Assembly: GCA_012523535.1 (NCBI GenBank)
Contig: JAAYII010000399.1
Location: 1 to 9,229, forward strand
Direction of reading: 5' to 3'
Source of the DNA: Peptococcaceae bacterium
Lineage (GTDB): Bacteria; Bacillota; Desulfitobacteriia; Desulfitobacteriales; Syntrophobotulaceae
Length of the DNA: 9,229 nucleotides
The position numbers and the translations under genes were made by a program. Below, one piece after another: positions 1-6,118 of the stretch (position 1 is its first letter; every line of letters starts with the position of its first letter). Below the pieces are notes generated by a model that was not told the origin of the DNA, searched no databases, and saw only the letters and a program-made list of their open reading frames with translations.

Positions 1-52
1 AGCTTATAGATTTTAAATTTTTTTCAGACAGCCATTTCAATTAGTTTAAGTT

Positions 53-79
53 GCCAGACTTTTTATATGGTCTGGTTTT
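53..79 (+). terminator. Intrinsic terminator of an upstream off-window gene
   Basis: CCAGAC (54-59) pairs with GTCTGG (70-75) across a T-rich loop of about 10 nt, with a possible outer G-U pair (53/76). TTTTAT follows directly. This fits a Rho-independent terminator for a + strand gene ending left of the window. The stem is only 6-7 bp, so confidence is moderate. Confidence 0.55.
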
Positions 80-117
80 ATATTTATAGGCTTTCGATTT
101 ATAAATTTTCAAAATTT

Positions 118-146
118 TTCATGGTTTTTATGCCGGGTAATATACT
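118..146 (+). promoter_or_regulatory. Weak candidate sigma-A promoter for the Nudix gene
   Basis: TATACT at 141-146 matches five of six bases of the TATAAT -10 box and lies about 65 nt before the Nudix start. The hexamer 17 bp upstream (TTCATG, 118-123) is a poor -35 match. The region 76-211 is very AT-rich, so chance matches are likely. It is offered because transcription must restart after the terminator at 53-79. Confidence 0.25.
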
Positions 147-211
147 TAATTTAGTGGTGGGCTAAAAAAGCTTCAATTATTGTTAAGAGAATTTAAAAGG
201 AGAAATTTTAT

Positions 212-751
212 ATGAAAGACTCAACTTTGAAAGAAAAATGTCTTAGCAGAAAATTGATTTATAAGGGGAAAATTATTACGGTCAATTACGATACAGTTCT
301 TTTACCAAACGGAAAGACATCGGGCAGGGAAATTGTTCACCATCCCGGAGCCGTAGCAGTAGTGCCATCCACCGGTAACAGCATTCTTATGGTTAAGCAA
401 TATAGGTATGCTTTGGATAGGGAAACTTTGGAAATCCCGGCAGGGAAAATTGACCCGGAAGAAAAACCGGAAATATGCGCTTTGCGGGAACTTAGGGAAG
501 AAACAGGTTATAGCGGTTCTTTGGTTTTCCTTGGGTCTTTTTATAGTTCACCCGGTTTTACAGATGAGGTTATACATTTTTATCTGGCGGATAATCTTAA
601 GTGGTCACCGCTTAAAACGGACGAAGACGAATTTTTACGAGTTACTTCTGTACCTTGGGATCAGGTAATGGATCTAATTAAAATGGGTAAGATTGAAGAC
701 GGAAAATCGGTTTTGGGGATATTGCTAGCTAAGCACAAACTTGCAGGCTAG
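212..751 (+). CDS. nudF: Nudix hydrolase, probable ADP-ribose pyrophosphatase (NudF-like)
   Basis: This is a 179-residue Nudix-family hydrolase, predicted to be cytosolic. It likely cleaves ADP-ribose to AMP and ribose-5-phosphate with divalent metal. A complete Nudix box runs from G78 to Y100: G, five residues, E84, seven residues, then R92-E93-L94-R95-E96-E97-T98-G99-Y100. The glutamates E93, E96 and E97 are the expected metal ligands. The SPGFTDE segment at 113-119 follows the box, as is typical of ADP-ribose pyrophosphatases rather than MutT or RNA pyrophosphohydrolases. Length is normal for the family. The ATG at 212 is preceded by AAAAGGAG (196-203). A nudF-like gene also lies upstream of spoIIM and xerD in B. 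subtilis, which supports the assignment. Substrate specificity is inferred, and other nucleoside-diphosphate sugars are possible. Confidence 0.85.
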   Translation: MKDSTLKEKCLSRKLIYKGKIITVNYDTVLLPNGKTSGREIVHHPGAVAVVPSTGNSILMVKQYRYALDRETLEIPAGKIDPEEKPEICALRELREETGYSGSLVFLGSFYSSPGFTDEVIHFYLADNLKWSPLKTDEDEFLRVTSVPWDQVMDLIKMGKIEDGKSVLGILLAKHKLAG

Positions 752-794
752 AATACTGGAATGAGCAAAAGTTAGAAAAATAGAAAAACGAAAG

Positions 795-858
795 AATATT
801 CGGTATATTATTCCTTCGGCTGAATATTAATTCCTTGAGGACAAGTCTTCAAGGAGGG
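795..858 (+). promoter_or_regulatory. Structured leader of spoIIM with SD-masking hairpin
   Basis: Two inverted repeats lie in tandem. The first pairs AATATTC (795-801) with GAATATT (822-828), extendable inward by wobble pairs. The second pairs 831-841 with 846-856 around a CAAG loop (about 11 bp, including G-U pairs), and its right arm contains AAGGAG of the spoIIM ribosome-binding site AAGGAGGG (851-858). The anti-SD word ATTCCTT occurs twice, at 810-816 and 830-836. No T-tract follows, so this is not an ordinary terminator. A translational control role is inferred. No known riboswitch class was recognised. Confidence 0.45.
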
Positions 859-864
859 TATTCA

Positions 865-1464
865 GTGAAGAAAATGCTGTTTGATCACCTTCGGTATTAT
901 TGGGTTATATATCTAACTCTTAGTTGTGTCCTTTTGGCCGGAGTGGTATTTGGAGTGATCGGTGTAACAGCTTTGGGACAGACAAAATTTCAAGAGCTTG
1001 CAGATTTTTTTAACAATTTATTAATTCAGCAACCTCAAACGATAGATGTTGCTTTTATTAAACAATTAGCCCGGGATTATTTTATTATGATGGCAGGAAT
1101 CTGGGTTTTAGGTTTGACAGTTATCGGAACCCCTTTAGTTTATCTAATAATTTTTACCCGAGGATTTATTTTGGGGTTTACGATTGCCTTTATTATTAAT
1201 CTAAAAAAAATGCTGGGGGTGGGCCTGGTTATCTTTACTGCCGTTCTGCCGTCAATTTTGGCCATACCTTGTTTGCTTTTAGCTGCCGGGTTGGCCACGA
1301 TTTTTTCTTTTTTGCTTTTACGAGGAAGGAGCAGTGGCAGTATTTTACGCCAAGACTTTATGTACTATTGTGCAGCTTTCTTGCTTATAAGTCTTGGAGC
1401 CGTAGCGGCGGGGGTGTTGCAAGGATATTTTACTATTGCCGGGATGCGTATTCTTAATTTATAA
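865..1464 (+). CDS. spoIIM: Stage II sporulation protein M (engulfment machinery)
   Basis: The gene encodes a 199-residue polytopic membrane protein of the SpoIIM/DUF95 family. In B. subtilis SpoIIM works with SpoIID and SpoIIP in septal peptidoglycan remodelling, which drives engulfment of the forespore. Hydrophobic stretches near residues 13-36, 74-96, 97-113, 117-151 and 168-187 suggest about five membrane segments. The segment FTRGFILGF (97-105) is a typical glycine-rich SpoIIM signature. The GTG at 865 is chosen because AAGGAGGG (851-858) lies 6 nt before it. An in-frame TTG at 835 would add ten residues but has no ribosome-binding site. Length is slightly below the roughly 214 residues of B. 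subtilis SpoIIM. Location between nudF-like and xerD genes is conserved, although the fur gene found here in Bacillus is missing. No convincing sigma-E promoter was found upstream. Confidence 0.9.
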   Translation: MKKMLFDHLRYYWVIYLTLSCVLLAGVVFGVIGVTALGQTKFQELADFFNNLLIQQPQTIDVAFIKQLARDYFIMMAGIWVLGLTVIGTPLVYLIIFTRGFILGFTIAFIINLKKMLGVGLVIFTAVLPSILAIPCLLLAAGLATIFSFLLLRGRSSGSILRQDFMYYCAAFLLISLGAVAAGVLQGYFTIAGMRILNL

Positions 1465-1506
1465 CTTATTGTTTATTATGTTATAGTCTGCTTTAAAGGA
1501 AAAATT

Positions 1507-1543
1507 CCCCCCTATGTAGAAATTTCGTTTAAGGGGGGTTTTT
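1507..1543 (+). terminator. Hairpin with T-tract: spoIIM terminator overlapping the xerD ribosome-binding site
   Basis: CCCCCCT (1507-1513) pairs with AGGGGGG (1532-1538) and is followed by five Ts (1539-1543). The T-tract directly touches the xerD ATG at 1544. The right arm is also the only ribosome-binding site for xerD (AAGGGGGG, 1531-1538). The element could end spoIIM transcription, mask xerD translation, or both. The stem is GC-only but just 7 bp with an 18-nt loop. Confidence 0.5.
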
Positions 1544-2539
1544 ATGAATAAGAAACCCGCAATCAAAAATTATATATTAGAAGACTATCTATACTATTTG
1601 CGAATTGAAAAAGGGCTGGCTGCCAATACTTGCTCCAATTATAGTCGAGATTTACAAAAATTGCTTATTTTTTTGGAGTCAAGGTCAAAAAATTTTATAA
1701 CTTGTCAGACGGTGGATCTACAAGCCTTTCTCAGAAAACAAAAGGAAAAAGGTATTTCCGCCAGATCCCTTGCCCGATATTGTGCAACCTTTAGAGGATT
1801 TTACGGCTATCTTGTCGGGCAGAACATGATCGATCAAGACCCGACTATTTTTTTAACAGCTCCCAAATTAGAGCAGAAGCTTCCTACTTTTTGCTCCGAG
1901 GTCGGTCTTAATCAAGCACTCAGCAGGAACATCCGAAGAAGCGCCACATATGAAGAGGTTACTGATTTATTGGTTTTGAGGGATAAAGCCATAGTGGAAG
2001 TATTGTATGGGAGCGGGCTAAGGGTGTCAGAACTCCTAAATTTAAGTTTAAATGACATTTCATTTGATTTGGGTTATATTTGCTGTCGCGGAAAAGGCAA
2101 TAAGGAAAGAATTGTCCCTATAGGCGAACCGGGTATTGCCGTGATTAAGGATTATATTTTAAAAGCCAGAAAAATTTTACTGAAAAGAAATAAAAAAGCC
2201 ACAGCGGTAACAAGCAATATTTTATTTCTTAATGTCAATGGCAAGCAGCTTACACGACAGGGTGTGTGGCAGATAGTAAAAAAATGGGCGCGGGAAAACG
2301 GTTTGGATAAAAATGTTTATCCTCACGCCTTAAGGCATAGTTTTGCTACTCATTTATTGGATAATGGAGCAGATTTGCGTTCCGTCCAAGAAATGCTAGG
2401 GCATGCCGATATTTCTACCACTCAAATTTATACCCACCTCTCACGCCGGCACCTGTTAGAAGTATTTCGAAAAGCTCATCCGCGGGCTAGAATGGAGGGA
2501 CCAAAAAATGAGACGAGCAATAATTATAGTAATGGATAG
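1544..2539 (+). CDS. xerD: Site-specific tyrosine recombinase XerD
   Basis: This 331-residue tyrosine recombinase would resolve chromosome dimers at a dif site, with a XerC partner not seen here. The N-terminal SAM-like core-binding domain covers about residues 8-100. The catalytic domain follows, with the full set of active-site residues: R160 (GLRVSEL), K184 (GKGNKERIVP), H261 and R264 (HALRHSFATHLL), H287 (LGHADISTTQ) and the nucleophile Y296 (IYTHLS). It is about 30 residues longer than usual XerD. The extra length lies in the linker before LRDKA (115-145), around residues 208-225, and in a tail after HPRA (312-315). The gene overlaps deoB by 32 nt, suggesting translational coupling. The xerD-deoB-purine phosphorylase order is conserved in Firmicutes, which favours XerD over a phage integrase or XerC. 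The ATG at 1544 follows AAGGGGGG. Confidence 0.9.
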   Translation: MNKKPAIKNYILEDYLYYLRIEKGLAANTCSNYSRDLQKLLIFLESRSKNFITCQTVDLQAFLRKQKEKGISARSLARYCATFRGFYGYLVGQNMIDQDPTIFLTAPKLEQKLPTFCSEVGLNQALSRNIRRSATYEEVTDLLVLRDKAIVEVLYGSGLRVSELLNLSLNDISFDLGYICCRGKGNKERIVPIGEPGIAVIKDYILKARKILLKRNKKATAVTSNILFLNVNGKQLTRQGVWQIVKKWARENGLDKNVYPHALRHSFATHLLDNGADLRSVQEMLGHADISTTQIYTHLSRRHLLEVFRKAHPRARMEGPKNETSNNYSNG

Positions 2540-3680
2540 CGTTGGGATAGGTGAAATGCCTGATTCTTGGGAATATGGAGATCAAGGAAGCAATACTCTT
2601 GTCAATATATCCCGTGAAGTTGGAGGCCTTAAGCTTCCCAACCTCCAGCGTTTGGGATTGGCCAATATAGTTTCTATTCCTTGGCTCGAAGCAGTAAATA
2701 ATCCCTTGGGCAATTATGGTCGAATGGGGGAGAAATCCAAAGGAAAAGATACCACTACAGGGCATTGGGAAATAGCAGGTATTATATTGGAAAAAGCATT
2801 TCCAACTTTTCCCCAGGGCTTTCCATCGGATTTTATTAAGAGCTTTGAAGAGAAAATAGGCCGGAAAGTGCTGGGCAATGAGGTGGCATCTGGTACGGAG
2901 ATTATTCAACGCTTGGGAGATGAGCATGTCAGAACCGGCAAACCTATTGTTTATACCTCCGCCGATTCTGTATTTCAAATTGCCGCTCATGAAGAGATTA
3001 TTCCTTTGGAGGAATTAATGAGTATCTGCCGTACGGCTAGAACAATGCTGGATGGGGATTTAAGAGTAGCGAGAGTGATCGCCCGCCCGTTTATAGGACA
3101 GTCAGGCAATTATCAGCGCACAGCTAACAGGCACGATTTTTCCGTGGAACCCGATGGTGAAACTCTACTGGATAAACTTGCAGCCAACGGACTGAAAGTA
3201 ATAGCAGTCGGTAAAATTCATGATATTTTTGTCGGTAGGGGGATAAGCGAATTCGTTACTACAGAAAACAATATGGATGGGGTGAATAAAACTTTAAATT
3301 ATATACAAAAAGGTTCAGGTGATTTGATTTTTGCCAATTTGGTTGATTTTGACATGGTTTACGGTCACCGCAACAATGTTTTCGGTTATGCCCAGGCCTT
3401 GCAAGAGTTTGATTCGCGCTTGCCCGATATTCTCGGTGCATTGCAAAAGGAGGATATATTGTTTATTACCGCTGATCACGGCTGTGATCCGACCACGGCA
3501 AGTACAGATCACTCTAGAGAATATGTTCCACTTTTAGTTTATGGAGAAAACTTAAAAAAAGGTGTTAATCTGGGAACCCGTTCCACTTTAGCCGACCTAG
3601 GGGCTACCGTTGCTGAATACCTGGGTTTGGAACCATTAAGCAACGGGCAAAGTTTTTACCAAGAAATTAAGGAGGGTTAA
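2508..3680 (+). CDS. deoB: Phosphopentomutase
   Basis: This 390-residue cytosolic phosphopentomutase interconverts (deoxy)ribose-1-phosphate and (deoxy)ribose-5-phosphate, linking nucleoside breakdown to central carbon metabolism. It belongs to the alkaline-phosphatase superfamily and needs Mn2+. The N-terminal DSVGIGEMPD motif supplies D10. The KDTTTGHWE segment (80-88) holds the phospho-accepting threonine, most likely T82. The remaining metal ligands fit D282 and H287 (DFDMVYGHRNN), D323 and H324 (TADHG) and H335 (TDHSRE), with spacing as in the Bacillus enzyme. Length is typical. The ATG at 2508 lies inside the end of xerD and is preceded by GGAGGG (2494-2499). The purine phosphorylase starts 3 nt after its stop codon, so the two are almost certainly co-transcribed. 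No key residue is missing. Confidence 0.96.
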   Translation: MRRAIIIVMDSVGIGEMPDSWEYGDQGSNTLVNISREVGGLKLPNLQRLGLANIVSIPWLEAVNNPLGNYGRMGEKSKGKDTTTGHWEIAGIILEKAFPTFPQGFPSDFIKSFEEKIGRKVLGNEVASGTEIIQRLGDEHVRTGKPIVYTSADSVFQIAAHEEIIPLEELMSICRTARTMLDGDLRVARVIARPFIGQSGNYQRTANRHDFSVEPDGETLLDKLAANGLKVIAVGKIHDIFVGRGISEFVTTENNMDGVNKTLNYIQKGSGDLIFANLVDFDMVYGHRNNVFGYAQALQEFDSRLPDILGALQKEDILFITADHGCDPTTASTDHSREYVPLLVYGENLKKGVNLGTRSTLADLGATVAEYLGLEPLSNGQSFYQEIKEG

Positions 3681-3683
3681 TAA

Positions 3684-4517
3684 TTGCTTAAAGAAAAGGC
3701 TTTGACTACTATGTTTGCTGAGGCCAAGAAATATTTGATGGATAAAATTCAAAATCAGCCTGTTTTGGGAGTTATACTTGGCTCCGGCCTTGGCGGCTTT
3801 GCCGAAATCTTAGAGAATAAAACGGTCATTCCTTATCAGAATATTCCTCATTTTCCTCAATCCACAGTAAAAGGCCATTCCGGCAAACTTATTATTGGCA
3901 GTATTGATTCCCGCTTCATCATGGTTATGCAAGGGCGTTTCCATTATTATGAAGGTTACAAAATGAGTGAAGTTACCTTTCCTGTTCGAGTTATGCAAGT
4001 TATGGGTATAAAAAATTTAATTGTGACTAACGCTGCAGGAGGTATAAACCCAGAATATGAACCAGGTGATTTAGTATTGATCAAAGATCATATTAATTTG
4101 ATGGGTGCCAATCCGCTCAGGGGAACCAATATATCCTCTCTGGGCCCTAGGTTTCCGGATCTGAGTGAAGCTTACGATAAGGAATGGCGCCAAAAAGGAT
4201 TAACAATAATGCAAGAACTGGGCTTAAAACCTTTAGAAGGAGTATATGCCGCCATGAGTGGGCCAAGCTATGAAACCCCGGCTGAAATTCGGTTTTTAAA
4301 AACCATCGGTGCCGACTTAGTGGGAATGTCCACCGTTCCCGAAGTCATTGTGGCCAAGCACGGGGGTATGAATGTCCTTGGGATATCTTGTGTTACCAAT
4401 TATGCCGCGGGAATTTCAGAACATAAATTAAGCCATGCGGAGGTAATAGCCGTAACGGAAAAAACTGAAAAAACATTCACCCGGACCTTAACTGAACTGA
4501 TAAAAGTTACGGTTTGA
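3684..4517 (+). CDS. punA: Purine nucleoside phosphorylase (trimeric, 6-oxopurine type)
   Basis: This 277-residue enzyme phosphorolyses inosine, guanosine and their deoxy forms to base plus (deoxy)ribose-1-phosphate, the substrate of the adjacent DeoB. It is the class I trimeric type, not the hexameric DeoD type. Visible elements are GSGLG (33-37, S34 phosphate contact), QGRFHYYEGY (83-92, with R85, H87 and Y89), TNAAGG (115-120), SGPSYETPAE (192-201, E197), GMSTVPE (214-220, M215 and S216) and VTNYAAG (237-243, N239). E197 and N239 correspond to the residues that give 6-oxopurine preference in mammalian PNP. The TTG start at 3684 is chosen because AAGGAGGG (3669-3676) ends 7 nt before it. 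An in-frame ATG at 3711 lacks a ribosome-binding site. The gene is also called pupG or deoD in some annotations. Confidence 0.94.
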   Translation: MLKEKALTTMFAEAKKYLMDKIQNQPVLGVILGSGLGGFAEILENKTVIPYQNIPHFPQSTVKGHSGKLIIGSIDSRFIMVMQGRFHYYEGYKMSEVTFPVRVMQVMGIKNLIVTNAAGGINPEYEPGDLVLIKDHINLMGANPLRGTNISSLGPRFPDLSEAYDKEWRQKGLTIMQELGLKPLEGVYAAMSGPSYETPAEIRFLKTIGADLVGMSTVPEVIVAKHGGMNVLGISCVTNYAAGISEHKLSHAEVIAVTEKTEKTFTRTLTELIKVTV

Positions 4518-4532
4518 AAGTAAAAAAAACAT

Positions 4533-4560
4533 AATGTGTTCAGTTTAAAATGTGTTCAGT
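4533..4560 (+). repeat. 12-bp tandem direct repeat in the pdp leader
   Basis: AATGTGTTCAGT occurs twice without mismatch, at 4533-4544 and 4549-4560, a 16-bp period. The pair sits in the 69-nt gap between the purine phosphorylase stop and the pdp GTG, just before the pdp ribosome-binding site. Two equal half-sites at fixed spacing could be an activator or repressor site, but no known operator consensus was recognised. Confidence 0.6.
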
Positions 4561-4586
4561 CCAAACAGACAGGAAGTGATTGTAAA

Positions 4587-5888
4587 GTGCGCATGGCGGA
4601 TTTAATTGCTAAAAAAAAAGATGGCCTGGAGCTCACTAAAGAAGAATTAAATTTTATCATTCAAGGCTATGTACAGGGTAGAATCCCGGATTATCAGATC
4701 TCGGCTTTAGCCATGGCTATTTGTTTTCAAGGTATGACGGCTGAGGAAACTGCGGATTTGACTATGGCTATGGTCAATAGCGGTGAACAGGTTGAAATAA
4801 CCATACCGGGAAAAATTGTCGTCGATAAGCATAGTTCCGGAGGAGTCGGCGATAAAACAACCCTAATCGTAGGTCCCCTTGTGGCGGCTTGTGGTGTACC
4901 GGTAGCCAAAATGTCCGGCCGCGGCTTGGGGCACACCGGAGGGACCATTGACAAATTGCAATCTATTCCCGGCTTGAATGTTGAGATGAGTGAACAGGCT
5001 TTTCGCGCTCAAGTAAAAGAAATAGGTCTGGCTATTGTTGCCCAATCCGACAGCTTAGTTCCAGCTGATAAGAAACTATATTCTTTGCGCGATGTTACAG
5101 CAACGGTGGATTCCATACCTTTAATCGCTTCGTCCATTATGAGCAAAAAAATAGCTTCCGGGGCTCAAGCGATCGTTTTGGATGTAAAATATGGTTCCGG
5201 TGCTTTTATGGCTACGGAGCAACAAGCCAGAGAATTGGCTCAAGCTATGGTGGATATTGGTAAAAATGTTGGTCGTGACACTGTGGCCATAATCAGTGAT
5301 ATGGGGCAGCCCCTGGGTAGGGCTGTCGGCAATAGCCTTGAGGTTTTAGAGGCTATGGAATGCTTGCAGGGTAAAGGACCTCAAGATCTAATGGAAGTAT
5401 GTTTGGAGCTGGCTTCATGGATGCTGGTTCTTGGCAAAATAACCGATACCACCCAAAGAGCTCGGGTTATTTTGGAAGATGTTCTTAAACAAGGTAAAGC
5501 GTGGGATAAGTTTCTAGAGTTTGTATCGGCCCAGGGAGGAGATATTGTTAAGCTTAAAAACAAGGAATTACCTTTATCCCCGTTAAAAATTCAATTCCAG
5601 GCTCCGGCTCAAGGTTATATTCAAAACATTGATGCCCGTAAAGTCGGTACCAGTGCCATGATCCTGGGAGCAGGCCGGGAAAATAAAGAAAGCACTATTG
5701 ATTATGGCGCAGGCATTTACTTTCTTAAAAAAACCGGCCAACAAGTAGAGAAAGGGGAGCCCCTTATGGAACTTTACACTTCTGATGTACAGAAAGTGCA
5801 GCCCGCTTTAAATTTGTTAAGCCAAGCCCTGACCATATCCGATTCTTATGAGCCCGAAGAACCCAAGGTTTCTGCGGTTGTCTGCTAG
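4587..5888 (+). CDS. pdp: Pyrimidine nucleoside phosphorylase
   Basis: This 433-residue cytosolic enzyme phosphorolyses uridine, thymidine and deoxyuridine to base plus (deoxy)ribose-1-phosphate, feeding the upstream DeoB. Visible elements are KHSSGGVGDKT (81-91, phosphate-binding loop), the glycine-rich MSGRGLGHTGGT (109-120), R168 in SLRDVTATVDS, and S183 and K187 in SIMSKKIA. These fall at the positions known for the Bacillus enzymes when translation starts at the GTG at 4587. That GTG is preceded by AGGAAGTGAT (4571-4580), nine of ten bases complementary to the 16S anti-SD with 6-nt spacing. An upstream in-frame GTG at 4536 would add 17 residues unlike the family and lies within the direct repeat, so it is rejected. 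ATG 4593 is a less likely alternative. A strong terminator follows the stop. Confidence 0.95.
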   Translation: MRMADLIAKKKDGLELTKEELNFIIQGYVQGRIPDYQISALAMAICFQGMTAEETADLTMAMVNSGEQVEITIPGKIVVDKHSSGGVGDKTTLIVGPLVAACGVPVAKMSGRGLGHTGGTIDKLQSIPGLNVEMSEQAFRAQVKEIGLAIVAQSDSLVPADKKLYSLRDVTATVDSIPLIASSIMSKKIASGAQAIVLDVKYGSGAFMATEQQARELAQAMVDIGKNVGRDTVAIISDMGQPLGRAVGNSLEVLEAMECLQGKGPQDLMEVCLELASWMLVLGKITDTTQRARVILEDVLKQGKAWDKFLEFVSAQGGDIVKLKNKELPLSPLKIQFQAPAQGYIQNIDARKVGTSAMILGAGRENKESTIDYGAGIYFLKKTGQQVEKGEPLMELYTSDVQKVQPALNLLSQALTISDSYEPEEPKVSAVVC

Positions 5889-5892
5889 GATA

Positions 5893-5937
5893 AAGAAACC
5901 CGGAAGTTATATCATACATAACTTCCGTTTCTTATTG
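5893..5937 (+). terminator. Rho-independent terminator after pdp
   Basis: GGAAGTTAT (5902-5910) pairs perfectly with ATAACTTCC (5918-5926) across a 7-nt loop. After a 2-nt bulge (CC, 5900-5901) the stem continues as AAGAAAC (5893-5899) with GTTTCTT (5927-5933), 16 bp in total. The right end is T-rich. It begins 4 nt after the pdp stop and closes the xerD-deoB-punA-pdp run. Confidence 0.85.
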
Positions 5938-6013
5938 CCTATCGTTATATATCATATTGTAAATATATGCAAATTAAAGAAGGAATTTGTTTAAAAATGA
6001 TGAATTATAGTTC

Positions 6014-6118
6014 ATATATTGAAGACAAATGGGGAAAGGAGATTGTAAAGCTGTGTTTGCATCGAACAAAAAGTCCTGCCAGGAGACAGAACTAATTTTC
6101 AAATATATTGAAGACAAA
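6014..6118 (+). repeat. 16-bp direct repeat around the chemoreceptor start
   Basis: ATATATTGAAGACAAA occurs exactly at 6014-6029 and 6103-6118, an 89-bp period. TTCA precedes both copies within a few bases. The second copy codes for YIEDK near the chemoreceptor N-terminus. The first also reads YIEDK, but in the frame of a short overlapping ORF (5997-6095). This looks like a small local duplication; no function is assigned. Confidence 0.5.

Noticed and set aside
794..850. Sigma-E promoter for spoIIM (GAATATT at 794-800 and 822-828)
   Set aside because: Both match the -35 consensus, but no CATACA-like -10 box lies at the right distance. GAATATT is also explained by the inverted repeat and AT-rich composition.
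1514..1519. ATG-TAG start-stop mini-ORF before xerD
   Set aside because: The nearest purine-rich stretch is about 13 nt away and weak, and a two-codon match is expected by chance.
2487..2990. 167-codon minus-strand ORF opposite deoB
   Set aside because: It lies antisense to the strongly conserved deoB, has no recognisable motif, and is best explained as a frame shadow.
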